Source: Aurantibacter sp034110465 (GTDB lineage: Bacteria > Bacteroidota > Bacteroidia > Flavobacteriales > Flavobacteriaceae). Taken from it: DNA of 47,060 nt. Made by a program: the position numbers and the translations under genes. The stretch is taken from positions 1 to 47,060 of the forward strand of contig JAWUZD010000004.1 of NCBI GenBank assembly GCA_034110465.1, written 5' to 3'. Positions within the stretch are counted from its first letter, which is position 1; each line of letters starts with the position of its first letter. The notes beneath the pieces were generated by a model. That model saw nothing but the letters and a program-made list of their open reading frames with translations. It did no database searches and was not told the origin of the DNA. Positions 33,144 through 41,830 of this stretch are shown in pieces.

Positions 33144-33866
33144 CGTTTTAAAGTAATTAAATGCTTTTAAAAGCCTAGTTCCATACCAAGAAAACATTTC
33201 TCCATCTACAAAGATAGTCTTTGCATTTTGCGAGTATTTATTTAACTCAAAAGCGTGTTCATCTTTAAATGGATAAGGTTCGCTTGACAGTAAAATAACT
33301 TCTGGATTTCCTTCTTGATTAATTTTAGTAATATCTACTTCTGGGTAACGTTCTAGATTGGCATATATATTCACAAACTTATTTAGTTTCAACATATAAT
33401 CTATAAATGTATTATTAGCAGCTACCATCCAAGGATTTCGCCAAATAAAATAAGCGACTTTTATAGTTTGTTTATCTTTTATAAAGTGTTCAAAATCGGA
33501 TTGGAGAAATTTAATTTTATCAATAATATACTTAGCATTGATTTGCTTATTAAATATTTCTCCATAGAAAGTAATTAAATCTAATGTATCTTGAATTGTA
33601 TACAAGTCTGAAACATGTACTTTACAAATCTCCTGACAAGCCTCTACAATATCTTTAGTGTTTTCCTCTTTATTACAAAGAATAATATCGGGTTTTAATG
33701 CTTTTATTTTTTCAATTTTAATTTGCTTTGTTCCGCCAACACTTACTTTTGTAGATTTATAATGTAATGGGTGAACACAAAACTTCGTAATTCCAACAAT
33801 TTGATCTTCAAGACCTAAATCATGAAGTAATTCGGTTTGAGATGGTACTAAACTAACAATTCGCAT
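33126..33866 (-). CDS. BtuF-like helical-backbone substrate-binding protein without signal peptide
   Basis: A 246-aa protein of the type III periplasmic-binding fold: RIVSLVPSQTELLHDLGLEDQIVGITKFCVHP at the start, then KALKPDIILCNKEEN, a long linking helix, and VAYFIWRNPWMVAANNTFID in the second lobe. This matches cobalamin or metal-chelate receptors such as BtuF. There is no signal peptide, so it would be cytoplasmic as encoded, or an upstream start has been lost. No transporter genes are adjacent. It lies 6 bp after pyrF. Confidence 0.82.
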   Translation of the reverse strand: MRIVSLVPSQTELLHDLGLEDQIVGITKFCVHPLHYKSTKVSVGGTKQIKIEKIKALKPDIILCNKEENTKDIVEACQEICKVHVSDLYTIQDTLDLITFYGEIFNKQINAKYIIDKIKFLQSDFEHFIKDKQTIKVAYFIWRNPWMVAANNTFIDYMLKLNKFVNIYANLERYPEVDITKINQEGNPEVILLSSEPYPFKDEHAFELNKYSQNAKTIFVDGEMFSWYGTRLLKAFNYFKTLRTRL

Positions 33867-33872
33867 GATAAT

Positions 33873-34694
33873 TTATTTTGAAAGAATTTCTGCCATTTGT
33901 TTTTGCAACTCTGCTGCTTTAAAAGCTGCTGCATCTGTAAAATCAGACGCTTTAGACGCATAAATAATTCCTCTTGAAGAATTAATTAATAAACCCACAT
34001 CTTTATTTAATCCATATTTACAAACATCTTGTAAGTTTCCGCCTTGTGCTCCTACACCAGGAACCAACAAGAAACTATTTGGAACAATAGTTCTAATTTC
34101 TTTAAAGTATTCTGCTTTTGTTGCTCCAACTACATACATTAAGTTTTCGCTATTTTCCCAAGTTTTAGAAGTTTCTAAAACCGTTTTATAAAACTCTTTT
34201 CCTTCTACATTTTTAGTCTGAAAATCGAAAGCACCTTCATTAGATGTTAATGCCAACATAATAGTATGTTTATTCTTAAAAGCTAAAAAGGGCTCTACAG
34301 AATCTTTTCCCATATATGGCGCAACAGTAACACTATCGAACGCTAAGTCTTCAAAAAAAGCTTTGGCATACATTGTACTTGTGTTACCAATATCGCCACG
34401 TTTAGCATCTGCAATTGTGTAAATTTCAGGATAATTTTTGTTTAGATAAACAATTGTTTTTTGCAAAGCTTGCCAACCTTTTATACCATAAGCCTCGTAA
34501 AAAGCGGTATTGGGTTTATAGGACACACATAAATGATGTGTAGCGTCTATAATAGCTTTATTAAACGCAAAAATAGGATCTTCTTCTTGTAATAAATGTG
34601 TTGGGATTTTATCTAAATCTACATCTAATCCAATACATAAAAAAGATTGCTTTTTCTTAATTTGATTAACTAATTCTTGTGTTGTCATTTTCAA
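33873..34694 (-). CDS. pyrF: Orotidine 5'-phosphate decarboxylase (type 2)
   Basis: Catalyses the last step of UMP synthesis. The 273-aa length fits the type 2 group. The catalytic DAKRGD (96-101) lies in IADAKRGDIGNT, with FLCIGLDVD near the N-terminus and a phosphate-binding VPGVGAQGG loop. The gene follows prfA, but a hairpin with U-tract separates them, so pyrF may be expressed mainly from read-through or a weak internal promoter. The BtuF-like gene follows after 6 bp. Confidence 0.95.
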   Translation of the reverse strand: MKMTTQELVNQIKKKQSFLCIGLDVDLDKIPTHLLQEEDPIFAFNKAIIDATHHLCVSYKPNTAFYEAYGIKGWQALQKTIVYLNKNYPEIYTIADAKRGDIGNTSTMYAKAFFEDLAFDSVTVAPYMGKDSVEPFLAFKNKHTIMLALTSNEGAFDFQTKNVEGKEFYKTVLETSKTWENSENLMYVVGATKAEYFKEIRTIVPNSFLLVPGVGAQGGNLQDVCKYGLNKDVGLLINSSRGIIYASKASDFTDAAAFKAAELQKQMAEILSK

Positions 34695-34703
34695 TAAGAT
34701 ATT

Positions 34704-34729
34704 AAAAAAGCCTCCATTTAAGAGGCTTT
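34704..34729 (-). terminator. Terminator between prfA and pyrF
   Basis: AAAGCCTC pairs with GAGGCTTT around a 7-nt loop and gives a run of six U on the minus strand. It fills the 39-bp gap between the genes, so it probably attenuates transcription from prfA into pyrF. Confidence 0.8.
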
Positions 34730-34733
34730 AATT

Positions 34734-35810
34734 TTACAATACGTTATCGTTAGCTTTTAATTTTTCTGTATTATCCGCTAGTTGCAATTCGTCTATTATT
34801 TTTTGAATATCGCCATTTACAATATTTGGCAAATCGTAAAGTGTTAATCCAATTCTATGATCTGTTACACGACCTTGAGGATAATTATAAGTTCTAATTT
34901 TAGCACTTCTGTCTCCAGACGTTACTTGAGAACCTCTAATCAATGCATCTTCTGCTTGTTTTTTAGCTAATTCTAAATCGTATAAACGAGAACGCAATAC
35001 TTTAAATGCTTTTTCCTTATTCTTATGTTGCGATTTTTGATCTTGACACTGCGCAACTAAACCTGTTGGCTCATGCGTTAAACGTACGGCAGAATACGTT
35101 GTATTAACCGATTGTCCTCCAGGACCAGAAGAACAGAAAAAATCTACTCTAACTTCTTTTGGGTTTATCACAACATCAAATTCTTCTGCCTCAGGAAAAA
35201 CCATACATGTAGCTGCACTTGTATGAACTCGTCCTTGAGTTTCTGTTTGTGGCACACGTTGCACTCGATGAACTCCTGCCTCAAATTTTAAAGTTCCATA
35301 AACATCTTCTCCAGAAACCTCAAATTGAATCTCTTTAAATCCTCCATTAGTTCCTTCACTAAAATCTACTGTATCTACTTTCCAACCTTTACTTTGACAG
35401 TATTTACTATACATTCTAAACAAATCTCCTGCAAAAATACTAGCTTCATCTCCACCAGTTCCTGCACGTAATTCTACCACTGCATTTTTAGCATCTGTAG
35501 GATCTTTTGGAATTAGCATAAAACGAATTTCTTCGTCTAAGTTTGAAATAGATTCTTTAGCTTCATCATATTGCATTTTAGCCATATCTACCATTTCGGC
35601 ATCACTTCCATCTGCAAGAATTTCTTCTGCCTCAGCTAAATTATTTGTAGAATCTATATATTCTTCACGCTTTTTCATTAAAGCATTTAAATCCTTGTAT
35701 TCTCTATTTAATTGAACATAACGTTTTTGATCTGTAATAACATCAGGCTGAATGATTAAATCACTCACCTCATCAAAACGTTGTTTAACTATTTGTAACT
35801 TCTCTAACAT
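34734..35810 (-). CDS. prfA: Peptide chain release factor 1
   Basis: RF1 ends translation at UAA and UAG. The 358-aa protein has the codon-recognition tripeptide P-x-T as PQT (187-189) in RVPQTETQGR, and the catalytic GGQ (231-233) in SSGPGGQSVNT. A coiled N-terminal domain is usual. It lies 87 bp after the DUF3078 gene and is followed by a terminator and pyrF. Confidence 0.97.
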   Translation of the reverse strand: MLEKLQIVKQRFDEVSDLIIQPDVITDQKRYVQLNREYKDLNALMKKREEYIDSTNNLAEAEEILADGSDAEMVDMAKMQYDEAKESISNLDEEIRFMLIPKDPTDAKNAVVELRAGTGGDEASIFAGDLFRMYSKYCQSKGWKVDTVDFSEGTNGGFKEIQFEVSGEDVYGTLKFEAGVHRVQRVPQTETQGRVHTSAATCMVFPEAEEFDVVINPKEVRVDFFCSSGPGGQSVNTTYSAVRLTHEPTGLVAQCQDQKSQHKNKEKAFKVLRSRLYDLELAKKQAEDALIRGSQVTSGDRSAKIRTYNYPQGRVTDHRIGLTLYDLPNIVNGDIQKIIDELQLADNTEKLKANDNVL

Positions 35811-35897
35811 GTAGTTGTAATATTGAAACGTAAAAATACGATAATTTATTAATTTGACTAACAGAAAAGCAGCTTAGTCTTGTTTATATACTTTAGA

Positions 35898-36848
35898 TTA
35901 AAAATCCATTGTAACACCAATTCCAAGAATTTGCTTCCATTGTAGTTTTGGTCCTTTATTTACTTGCTCACCGTCAATTTCTTCAAATGCATCGACATCA
36001 TCATCATAAATTAAATGAGAACCCAAAGCAGCTCTAACAAAATCGTTAACCCTAAAATTTACTAAAACTTCCCAGTTTACATCTATATTTCCAAAGCTAT
36101 TAATGTAATCCGAATATAATTCGGCCTGACTTCTAATATTTATATTTTCAAATAAAGATGCTTCGTAAGTTGCTGTAAAATATAACCCAAGTTCAGATCG
36201 GCTTTGTCTACCTTTCTTTACAAGATTTCCATTAGAATCATAAACTGCTGGTTCAACTCCAAACGCTCCAGAATCTGCTAAATCTCGATCTAAAACCATA
36301 GTTCCTTTGTAAGTTAAAGGAGACATATACAAAGACCATTCTTCAATTCTTTTTCCGTATTCTGCTCCAACACCTAAAAACACATAACCTGGCGCAAAAA
36401 ATTTAGAAATTGGATTATCTCTATCCGGATAACTATACCCATGTAGTAATTGTGTTTTTAAATTAAAACGTCCAGAATAGTACCAATTTGATAATGTGTC
36501 TTTTTGGTAACCAATGTTAGATGCTATCTCTAAAGCATCGTCTGTTTTACGAATACGCTGCGCTTCTTGTTTATTTCCTCCAAGTCTAAAAACACCTCGA
36601 TTATTCCAACTAACCCGGTTTTTCTTATAATTTAGAGTAGAAATCAAACTTGACAAAGCCGAAATTGAATTAGATCCACCAGCATTCCAATTTACAAAGG
36701 TAACCTCGCTTAAATCTACACCTGCTTTATTTTTTAATCGCCATACTTTTAAAGAATCTGGCGTTGGCTTAGCAGTAATTATCTGACTACTTTGCGCATA
36801 AGATGCTGTACGAAACAATATAAATATCAAACAAAAAAACAATTTCAT
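35898..36848 (-). CDS. DUF3078 outer-membrane beta-barrel protein
   Basis: A 316-aa protein with a Sec signal peptide (residues 1-18, ending SYAQ). The DUF3078 signature begins near residue 33 with VWRLKNKAGVDLSEVTFVNWNAGGSNSIS. The rest alternates as amphipathic strands and ends in a terminal phenylalanine (VTMDF), the usual outer-membrane barrel insertion signal. The role is unknown. It starts 20 bp after the purM stop and is likely co-transcribed with it. Confidence 0.88.
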   Translation of the reverse strand: MKLFFCLIFILFRTASYAQSSQIITAKPTPDSLKVWRLKNKAGVDLSEVTFVNWNAGGSNSISALSSLISTLNYKKNRVSWNNRGVFRLGGNKQEAQRIRKTDDALEIASNIGYQKDTLSNWYYSGRFNLKTQLLHGYSYPDRDNPISKFFAPGYVFLGVGAEYGKRIEEWSLYMSPLTYKGTMVLDRDLADSGAFGVEPAVYDSNGNLVKKGRQSRSELGLYFTATYEASLFENINIRSQAELYSDYINSFGNIDVNWEVLVNFRVNDFVRAALGSHLIYDDDVDAFEEIDGEQVNKGPKLQWKQILGIGVTMDF

Positions 36849-36868
36849 AACACTACTAAAATTAGGTA

Positions 36869-38047
36869 TTAGTAGCTAAACGTTCCAAACTCGCTTTCTA
36901 TTGTAAGCTTTTTAGTTTCAGATGCTTCTACTCTACCTATAATTTGAGCATTTACATTGTAAGATTTAGAGATTGATATAATATTTTCGGCTATTTCTGG
37001 AGATACATATAATTCCATTCTATGTCCACAGTTAAAAACCTGGTACATTTCCTTCCAATCTGTTTTAGATTGCTCTTGTATTAATTTGAATAATGGAGGA
37101 ACGCTAAACATATTATCTTTTACAATATGTAAATTATCTACAAAATGAAGTATTTTAGTTTGTGCGCCACCAGAACAATGTACCATTCCATGAACTGTAT
37201 CGCTTTTAAATTTAGATAAAATTTCTTTTATAATTGGTGCGTAAGTTCTTGTTGGAGATAATACTAATTTCCCAGCATCTATTGGAGAATCTGCTACTGC
37301 ATCTGTTAATTTTACTTTTCCCGAATACACTAAATCTTCTGGAACTGCTACATCAAAACTTTCTGGGTATTTTTTTGCTAAATATTTATCAAAAACATCA
37401 TGTCTAGCAGATGTTAATCCATTAGAACCCATACCACCATTATAAGATGTTTCGTAATTAGCTTGACCAAAACTTTCTAAACCAACAATTACATCTCCAG
37501 GTTTAATATTTGAATTATCTATAACATCAGAACGCTTCATTCTTGCTGTAACTGTAGAATCTACAATAATAGTACGAACTAAATCTCCTACATCGGCAGT
37601 TTCTCCACCTGTAGAATGTATTGTTACTCCAAATCCTTTTAAATCTTTAATTAATTCTTCTGTTCCGTTAATAATTGCCGAAAGTACTTCGCCAGTAATC
37701 ACACTTTTATTACGACCAATAGTAGAAGATAACATGATATTATCTGTTGCTCCAACACATAACAAATCGTCTATATTCATAATTAATGCATCTTGAGCAA
37801 TACCTTTCCAAACAGATAAGTCTCCTGTTTCTTTCCAGTACATATACGCTAAAGACGATTTTGTCCCAGCGCCATCTGCGTGCATAATTAAACAATAATC
37901 TTCGTCGTTAGTTAAGTAATCTGGCACAATTTTACAAAATGCTTTTGGGAACAATCCTTTATCTATGTTCTTAATGGCATTGTGCACATCTTCTTTTGAA
38001 GCTGAAACACCACGTTGCGCATATCGTTTACTAATTTCCTGACTCAT
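36869..38047 (-). CDS. purM: Phosphoribosylformylglycinamidine cyclo-ligase (AIR synthetase), Bacteroidota type
   Basis: PurM closes the imidazole ring in purine synthesis. The 392-aa chain is longer than E. coli PurM and of the divergent Bacteroidota type: YAQRGVSASKEDVHNAIKN at the start, the metal/ATP segment HADGAGTKSSLAYMY, STGGETADVGDLVRTI, GMVHCSGGAQTKIL and the C-terminal FNCGHRMELYV. A -7 box lies just upstream. It heads a probable unit with the DUF3078 gene. Confidence 0.92.
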   Translation of the reverse strand: MSQEISKRYAQRGVSASKEDVHNAIKNIDKGLFPKAFCKIVPDYLTNDEDYCLIMHADGAGTKSSLAYMYWKETGDLSVWKGIAQDALIMNIDDLLCVGATDNIMLSSTIGRNKSVITGEVLSAIINGTEELIKDLKGFGVTIHSTGGETADVGDLVRTIIVDSTVTARMKRSDVIDNSNIKPGDVIVGLESFGQANYETSYNGGMGSNGLTSARHDVFDKYLAKKYPESFDVAVPEDLVYSGKVKLTDAVADSPIDAGKLVLSPTRTYAPIIKEILSKFKSDTVHGMVHCSGGAQTKILHFVDNLHIVKDNMFSVPPLFKLIQEQSKTDWKEMYQVFNCGHRMELYVSPEIAENIISISKSYNVNAQIIGRVEASETKKLTIESEFGTFSY

Positions 38048-38066
38048 AACGGTAGATTTTGAAGTG

Positions 38067-38074
38067 CAAATATA
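38067..38074 (-). promoter_or_regulatory. -7 promoter element of purM
   Basis: A perfect TATATTTG on the minus strand, 19 bases before the purM start. The -33 region has no TTG. It lies in the 53-bp gap after the GSIII gene. Confidence 0.5.
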
Positions 38075-38100
38075 TTTATTCTTATTAAAACCTAAAGCAT

Positions 38101-40287
38101 TTATTTGGTATATAATAACTCACGGTATTTTGGTATGGTCCACAATTTATCGTCCACTATTAATTCTAACTTATCAGAATGATATCTTATATCTTCAAAA
38201 CGTGTTCTTACAGAATTACAATACATTATAGCTTTATTTTGAAGACTTTCTACCACATTTGCCTTTTTTCTTGCTTGCACCATAATATCCATTTCTGATT
38301 TAACTACTCGTAAATGATTAGATATTGAAGCTATTAATTCTAATTGAGATTTTGCATGTAATTGGTAATCGTCCGGAAATACAACTTGTAATCCTTTTAC
38401 ATTTTTTAACAATTGATTTTGATACGTAACAGCTGACGGAATAATATGACTTAGAACTAACTCTGACAAAACACGACCTTCAATTTGAAGACGTTTTACA
38501 TAATCTTCTAAGTCTATTTCTAAACGTGCTTTAATTTCTTGTTCTGTCATAACATTCAAATTCTCAAACAAAGAGATATGCTTAGGCAACAAAACCGATT
38601 TTAAAGCTTCTGGCGTATTAATAGAGTTACTTAACCCACGTTTTTTTGATTCTTTAGTCCAACTCTCATTATAACTATTTCCATCATATAATATAGGTTT
38701 ACAGTTTTTAATATAATCTCTTAATACATTAAAAATTGCATCGTCTTTTGGCAAGTTTTCTTTCTCTATTAAAACATCTACCTCAACTTTAAAATCCATT
38801 AATTGTTTAGCAACTATCGTATTCAAAACCATCATTGGATTAGAGCAACTTGCTTTAGATCCTACAGCTCTAAATTCAAATTTATTTCCAGTAAAAGCAA
38901 ATGGCGATGTTCTATTCCTATCTGTGTTATCTAATAAAATCTCTGGAATCTTACCTATGACATTCAATTTTAAGTCGGTTTTTTCTTCAGGAGAAAGTTT
39001 TCCTTTAGTTACTTTTTCTAACTGCAGAAGTACTTTTGTTAATTTTTCACCTATAAAAACTGACATTATATTTGGCGGTGCATCATTAGTTCCTAATCGT
39101 AAATCGTTACTTGCAGAAGCTATAGAAGCTCTCAATAAAGACTCATAATCTTTCACTGCTTTTATAGTGTTAATAAAAAATGCCAAAAACTGAAGATTTC
39201 CCATTGGTGTTTTTCCCGGTTTTAATAAATTAATTCCTGTATCTGTAGATAAGCTCCAATTATTATGTTTGCCAGAGCCATTTAAATGCTCGAAAGGTTT
39301 TTCGTGAAACAATACTTTAAAAAAATGTCGTTCTGCGACCTTATCCATCAAATTCATAACTAAAGCATTATGATCAACAGATAGATTAGCCTCTTCAAAA
39401 ATTGGTGCTAATTCAAATTGATTTGGAGCAGACTCATTATGTCGTGTTTTTACCGGAACTCCTAGGGCAATACATTGATCTTCTAAATCTCTTAGAAAAG
39501 ACATGACACGATTTGGAATAGTTCCAAAATAATTGTCGTTAATCTGATGATCTTTTGCTGCCGATTGTCCAACTAAAGTTCTACCTGTTAATAACAAATC
39601 TGGTCTTGCATTAACCAAAGCACGATCTATTAAATAGAATTCTTGTTCCCAACCTAAAGATGCTTCTACACGTTTTACATTTTTATCAAAATATTTACAA
39701 ACCGCTACAGAAGCTTCATCTACTCTATGAATTGATCGTAATAAAGGTGTTTTATAATCTAATGCTTCTCCAGTATAAGACACAAAAACAGTAGGAATAC
39801 ACAACGTAGTTCCATAAATAAATGCTGGAGATGACGGATCCCAAGCTGAATAACCTCTTGCTTCAAAAGTATTTCGAACACTTCCGCTAGGATAACTTGA
39901 TGCTTCTGGTTCCTGTTCTATTAATTGAATGCCTTCAAATTGCTCTATTGCTAATCCGCTATCTAAAATTTGAAGAAACGCATCATGTTTTTCGGCTGTT
40001 GCTCCTGTTAAAGATTGGAACCAATGTGTATAATGCGTAACACCTTTAGAAATTGCCCATTCTTTCATTCCTAAAGCAATTAAATCAGCTGTACTTTCTT
40101 TAATTTTTTTTCTACTTTTAATTGCTTCTAAAATTTCTTCTACTGCAGTTGCTGTTACATATTGACGCATTGTATTAAAATTGAATACATTTTTACCAAA
40201 ATGCTGCGAGCGTTTTTTTAACGATTTTACTTTTACAGCTTCTCTTTTTAAAACAGTTTCAACTGCATTGAATCTAAAATTAGTCAT
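38101..40287 (-). CDS. glnN: Type III glutamine synthetase
   Basis: A dodecameric GSIII of 728 aa that makes glutamine from glutamate, ammonia and ATP; this length is usual for the family. Visible are the N-terminal RSQHFGKNVFN, the conserved HWFQSLTG, ASLGWEQEFYLID, NESAPNQFELAPIFEEAN (HNESAPNQFE active region), and NGSGKHNNWSLST, which is a catalytic loop. It is transcribed divergently from a type II enzyme, an unusual pairing. The gene symbol follows common GSIII usage. Confidence 0.95.
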   Translation of the reverse strand: MTNFRFNAVETVLKREAVKVKSLKKRSQHFGKNVFNFNTMRQYVTATAVEEILEAIKSRKKIKESTADLIALGMKEWAISKGVTHYTHWFQSLTGATAEKHDAFLQILDSGLAIEQFEGIQLIEQEPEASSYPSGSVRNTFEARGYSAWDPSSPAFIYGTTLCIPTVFVSYTGEALDYKTPLLRSIHRVDEASVAVCKYFDKNVKRVEASLGWEQEFYLIDRALVNARPDLLLTGRTLVGQSAAKDHQINDNYFGTIPNRVMSFLRDLEDQCIALGVPVKTRHNESAPNQFELAPIFEEANLSVDHNALVMNLMDKVAERHFFKVLFHEKPFEHLNGSGKHNNWSLSTDTGINLLKPGKTPMGNLQFLAFFINTIKAVKDYESLLRASIASASNDLRLGTNDAPPNIMSVFIGEKLTKVLLQLEKVTKGKLSPEEKTDLKLNVIGKIPEILLDNTDRNRTSPFAFTGNKFEFRAVGSKASCSNPMMVLNTIVAKQLMDFKVEVDVLIEKENLPKDDAIFNVLRDYIKNCKPILYDGNSYNESWTKESKKRGLSNSINTPEALKSVLLPKHISLFENLNVMTEQEIKARLEIDLEDYVKRLQIEGRVLSELVLSHIIPSAVTYQNQLLKNVKGLQVVFPDDYQLHAKSQLELIASISNHLRVVKSEMDIMVQARKKANVVESLQNKAIMYCNSVRTRFEDIRYHSDKLELIVDDKLWTIPKYRELLYTK

Positions 40288-40305
40288 ACCACTAGAAATT
40301 TACCC

Positions 40306-40313
40306 CAAAAATA
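40306..40313 (-). promoter_or_regulatory. -7 promoter element of the GSIII gene
   Basis: A perfect TATTTTTG on the minus strand, 18 bases before the GSIII start. At 20 nt upstream the -33 triplet is GTG, not TTG. The upstream dyad is centred at about -50. Confidence 0.5.
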
Positions 40314-40340
40314 ACTAAAATCACCAACAAAAACACATTG

Positions 40341-40359
40341 ACCCTATTTTTTATATAGT
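40341..40359. promoter_or_regulatory. Dyad 1 in the GSIII/GSII control region
   Basis: ACCCTA-N7-TATAGT, with T6A as spacer. It shares the 12-mer ACCCTATTTTTT and the same 6-7-6 layout with dyad 2, 53 bp away. It lies upstream of the GSIII promoter. Confidence 0.5.
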
Positions 40360-40393
40360 CAAATAGCATTTCTTAGAATTCAACACAAAAAAT

Positions 40394-40412
40394 ACCCTAT
40401 TTTTTTTAGGGT
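40394..40412. promoter_or_regulatory. Dyad 2 in the GSIII/GSII control region
   Basis: ACCCTA-T7-TAGGGT, a perfect inverted repeat of 6-bp arms. It covers the -33 region of the GSII promoter. A shared nitrogen regulator is a reasonable guess. The T-run spacer makes an RNA hairpin less likely as its function. Confidence 0.5.
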
Positions 40413-40426
40413 TTTGTTATTTAATT

Positions 40427-40434
40427 TATCTTTG
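40427..40434 (+). promoter_or_regulatory. -7 promoter element of the GSII gene
   Basis: A perfect TATCTTTG, 32 bases before the ATG at 40467. The -33 position has no TTG and is occupied by dyad 2, as expected for a promoter that needs or is blocked by a regulator. Confidence 0.55.
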
Positions 40435-40466
40435 CAGGGAATTTAAATATAAATACATAACGTATT

Positions 40467-41483
40467 ATGGCTAAAACTAAATTAGAGTATATCTGGTTAG
40501 ACGGTTACAAACCGACACAAAACATGAGAAGTAAAACTAAAGTTGTAAATGACTTTAGTGGAAATTTAGAAGATTGTCCAATGTGGTCTTTTGATGGTAG
40601 CTCGACAAAACAAGCTACAGGAGATAATTCTGATTGTTTATTAAAACCAGTTGCTATTTATCCTGATCCTGCGCGTAGAGATGCATTTTTAGTAATGACT
40701 GAAGTTTTAAATGCAGATGGAACTCCGCATCCATCTAATGGGAGAGCTGGAATTGATGATGATGACAACGATTTCTGGTTTGGTTTTGAACAAGAATACT
40801 TTATTATGGATAAAGCAACACAATTACCTTTAGGATTCCCTATTGGTGGTTATCCTGCGCCACAAGGCATGTATTATTGCTCTGTTGGTGGAAGAAATAC
40901 GCACGGAAGAATTTTAGTTGAAGAACATGCTGACTTATGTATTGATGCTGGTTTAAATTTTGAAGGTATTAATCAAGAGGTTGCTTCTGGACAATGGGAA
41001 TATCAATTATTTGCTAAAGGTGCAAAAATTGCAGGAGACGAAATTTGGATATCGCGCTACCTATTAGATCGTTTAACTGAAAAATATGGTTACTATATAG
41101 AATACCATCCAAAACCATTAGGAGATACAGACTGGAACGGTTCTGGAATGCATGCTAACTTCTCTAACACAACTCTAAGAACTTGTGGTTCTCGTGAAAC
41201 TTATGAAAAAATTTGTGAAGCGTTTAGACCTGTTAAAAAAGAACACATTGCTATTTACGGAGAGTTTAACGACCAACGTTTAACTGGCAAACATGAAACA
41301 GCTTCTATTGATGACTTTAGTTTTGGAATTTCAGATCGTGGAGCTTCTATTAGAATTCCAATTATTACAGTAGAACAAGGCTGGAAAGGTTGGTTAGAAG
41401 ACAGAAGACCTGCATCTAACGCAGATCCATATAAAGTTGCTGGTAGAATTATTAAAACAGTAAAATCTGCTAATATTAATTAA
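40467..41483 (+). CDS. glnA: Type II (eukaryote-like) glutamine synthetase
   Basis: A 338-aa GSII of the decameric kind found in eukaryotes and some bacteria. Visible are EYIWLDGYKPTQNMRSKT, WSFDGSSTKQA, the metal-binding GFEQEYFIMD, the glutamate/ammonia region INQEVASGQWEYQ, GSGMHANFSN, and the ATP/phosphate segment EFNDQRLTGKHETASIDDFSFGISDRGASIRIP. GSII has no adenylylation site. It is divergent from GSIII across a 179-bp region with matched dyads. Confidence 0.96.
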   Translation: MAKTKLEYIWLDGYKPTQNMRSKTKVVNDFSGNLEDCPMWSFDGSSTKQATGDNSDCLLKPVAIYPDPARRDAFLVMTEVLNADGTPHPSNGRAGIDDDDNDFWFGFEQEYFIMDKATQLPLGFPIGGYPAPQGMYYCSVGGRNTHGRILVEEHADLCIDAGLNFEGINQEVASGQWEYQLFAKGAKIAGDEIWISRYLLDRLTEKYGYYIEYHPKPLGDTDWNGSGMHANFSNTTLRTCGSRETYEKICEAFRPVKKEHIAIYGEFNDQRLTGKHETASIDDFSFGISDRGASIRIPIITVEQGWKGWLEDRRPASNADPYKVAGRIIKTVKSANIN

Positions 41484-41529
41484 ACTAATTTTAGTTATTC
41501 TATAAATAACACAATAGTATGTGTTACAT

Positions 41530-41557
41530 AAAAACCTTTACGATTGTAGAGGTTTTT
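41530..41557 (+). terminator. Terminator of the GSII gene
   Basis: AAAAACCTTTAC pairs with GTAGAGGTTTTT (one A-G mismatch) around GATT, 46 bases after the stop, and continues into CTTGTTT. Confidence 0.8.
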
Positions 41558-41629
41558 CTTGTTTAAAATATTAAGGCAACTTTATAGAAATGTTAATTTA
41601 ATTCGATTAAAAAGGTTAGATTTGGTATA

Positions 41630-41676
41630 AACATAATAGAAATAAACACAACGTTGTGTTTATTTCTACGTTGGCA
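41630..41676. repeat. 32-bp perfect palindrome flanked by AAC and GTTGGCA
   Basis: The 347-base gap between the GSII gene and the T9SS protein gene contains a perfect 32-bp palindrome at 41637-41668, centred on AACGTT. It is bounded by AAC (41630-41632) and GTT (41670-41672), and then reads ACGTTGGCA as the repeat end at 46.57 kb does. Nothing else in this gap is recognisable; an open frame without a start codon runs through it but is not supported. Confidence 0.6.
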
Positions 41677-41772
41677 AACAGTTGAGGAAACGTAACCAGA
41701 ATGAGAAAAGGGGAATTAAAGAATATTTAGATAATAGTCTGAACAAATATTATATCAGAACTGACAAACTTA

Positions 41773-41804
41773 AAAAAGCTCCTAAAGTAATTCAGGAGCT
41801 TTTC
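41773..41804 (-). terminator. Terminator of the T9SS protein gene
   Basis: AAAAGCTCCT pairs perfectly with AGGAGCTTTT around a 10-nt loop, 27 bases beyond the stop, with a U-run on the minus strand. Confidence 0.9.
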
Positions 41805-41830
41805 AATTCTATAAAGAATGTAATTAAAAA

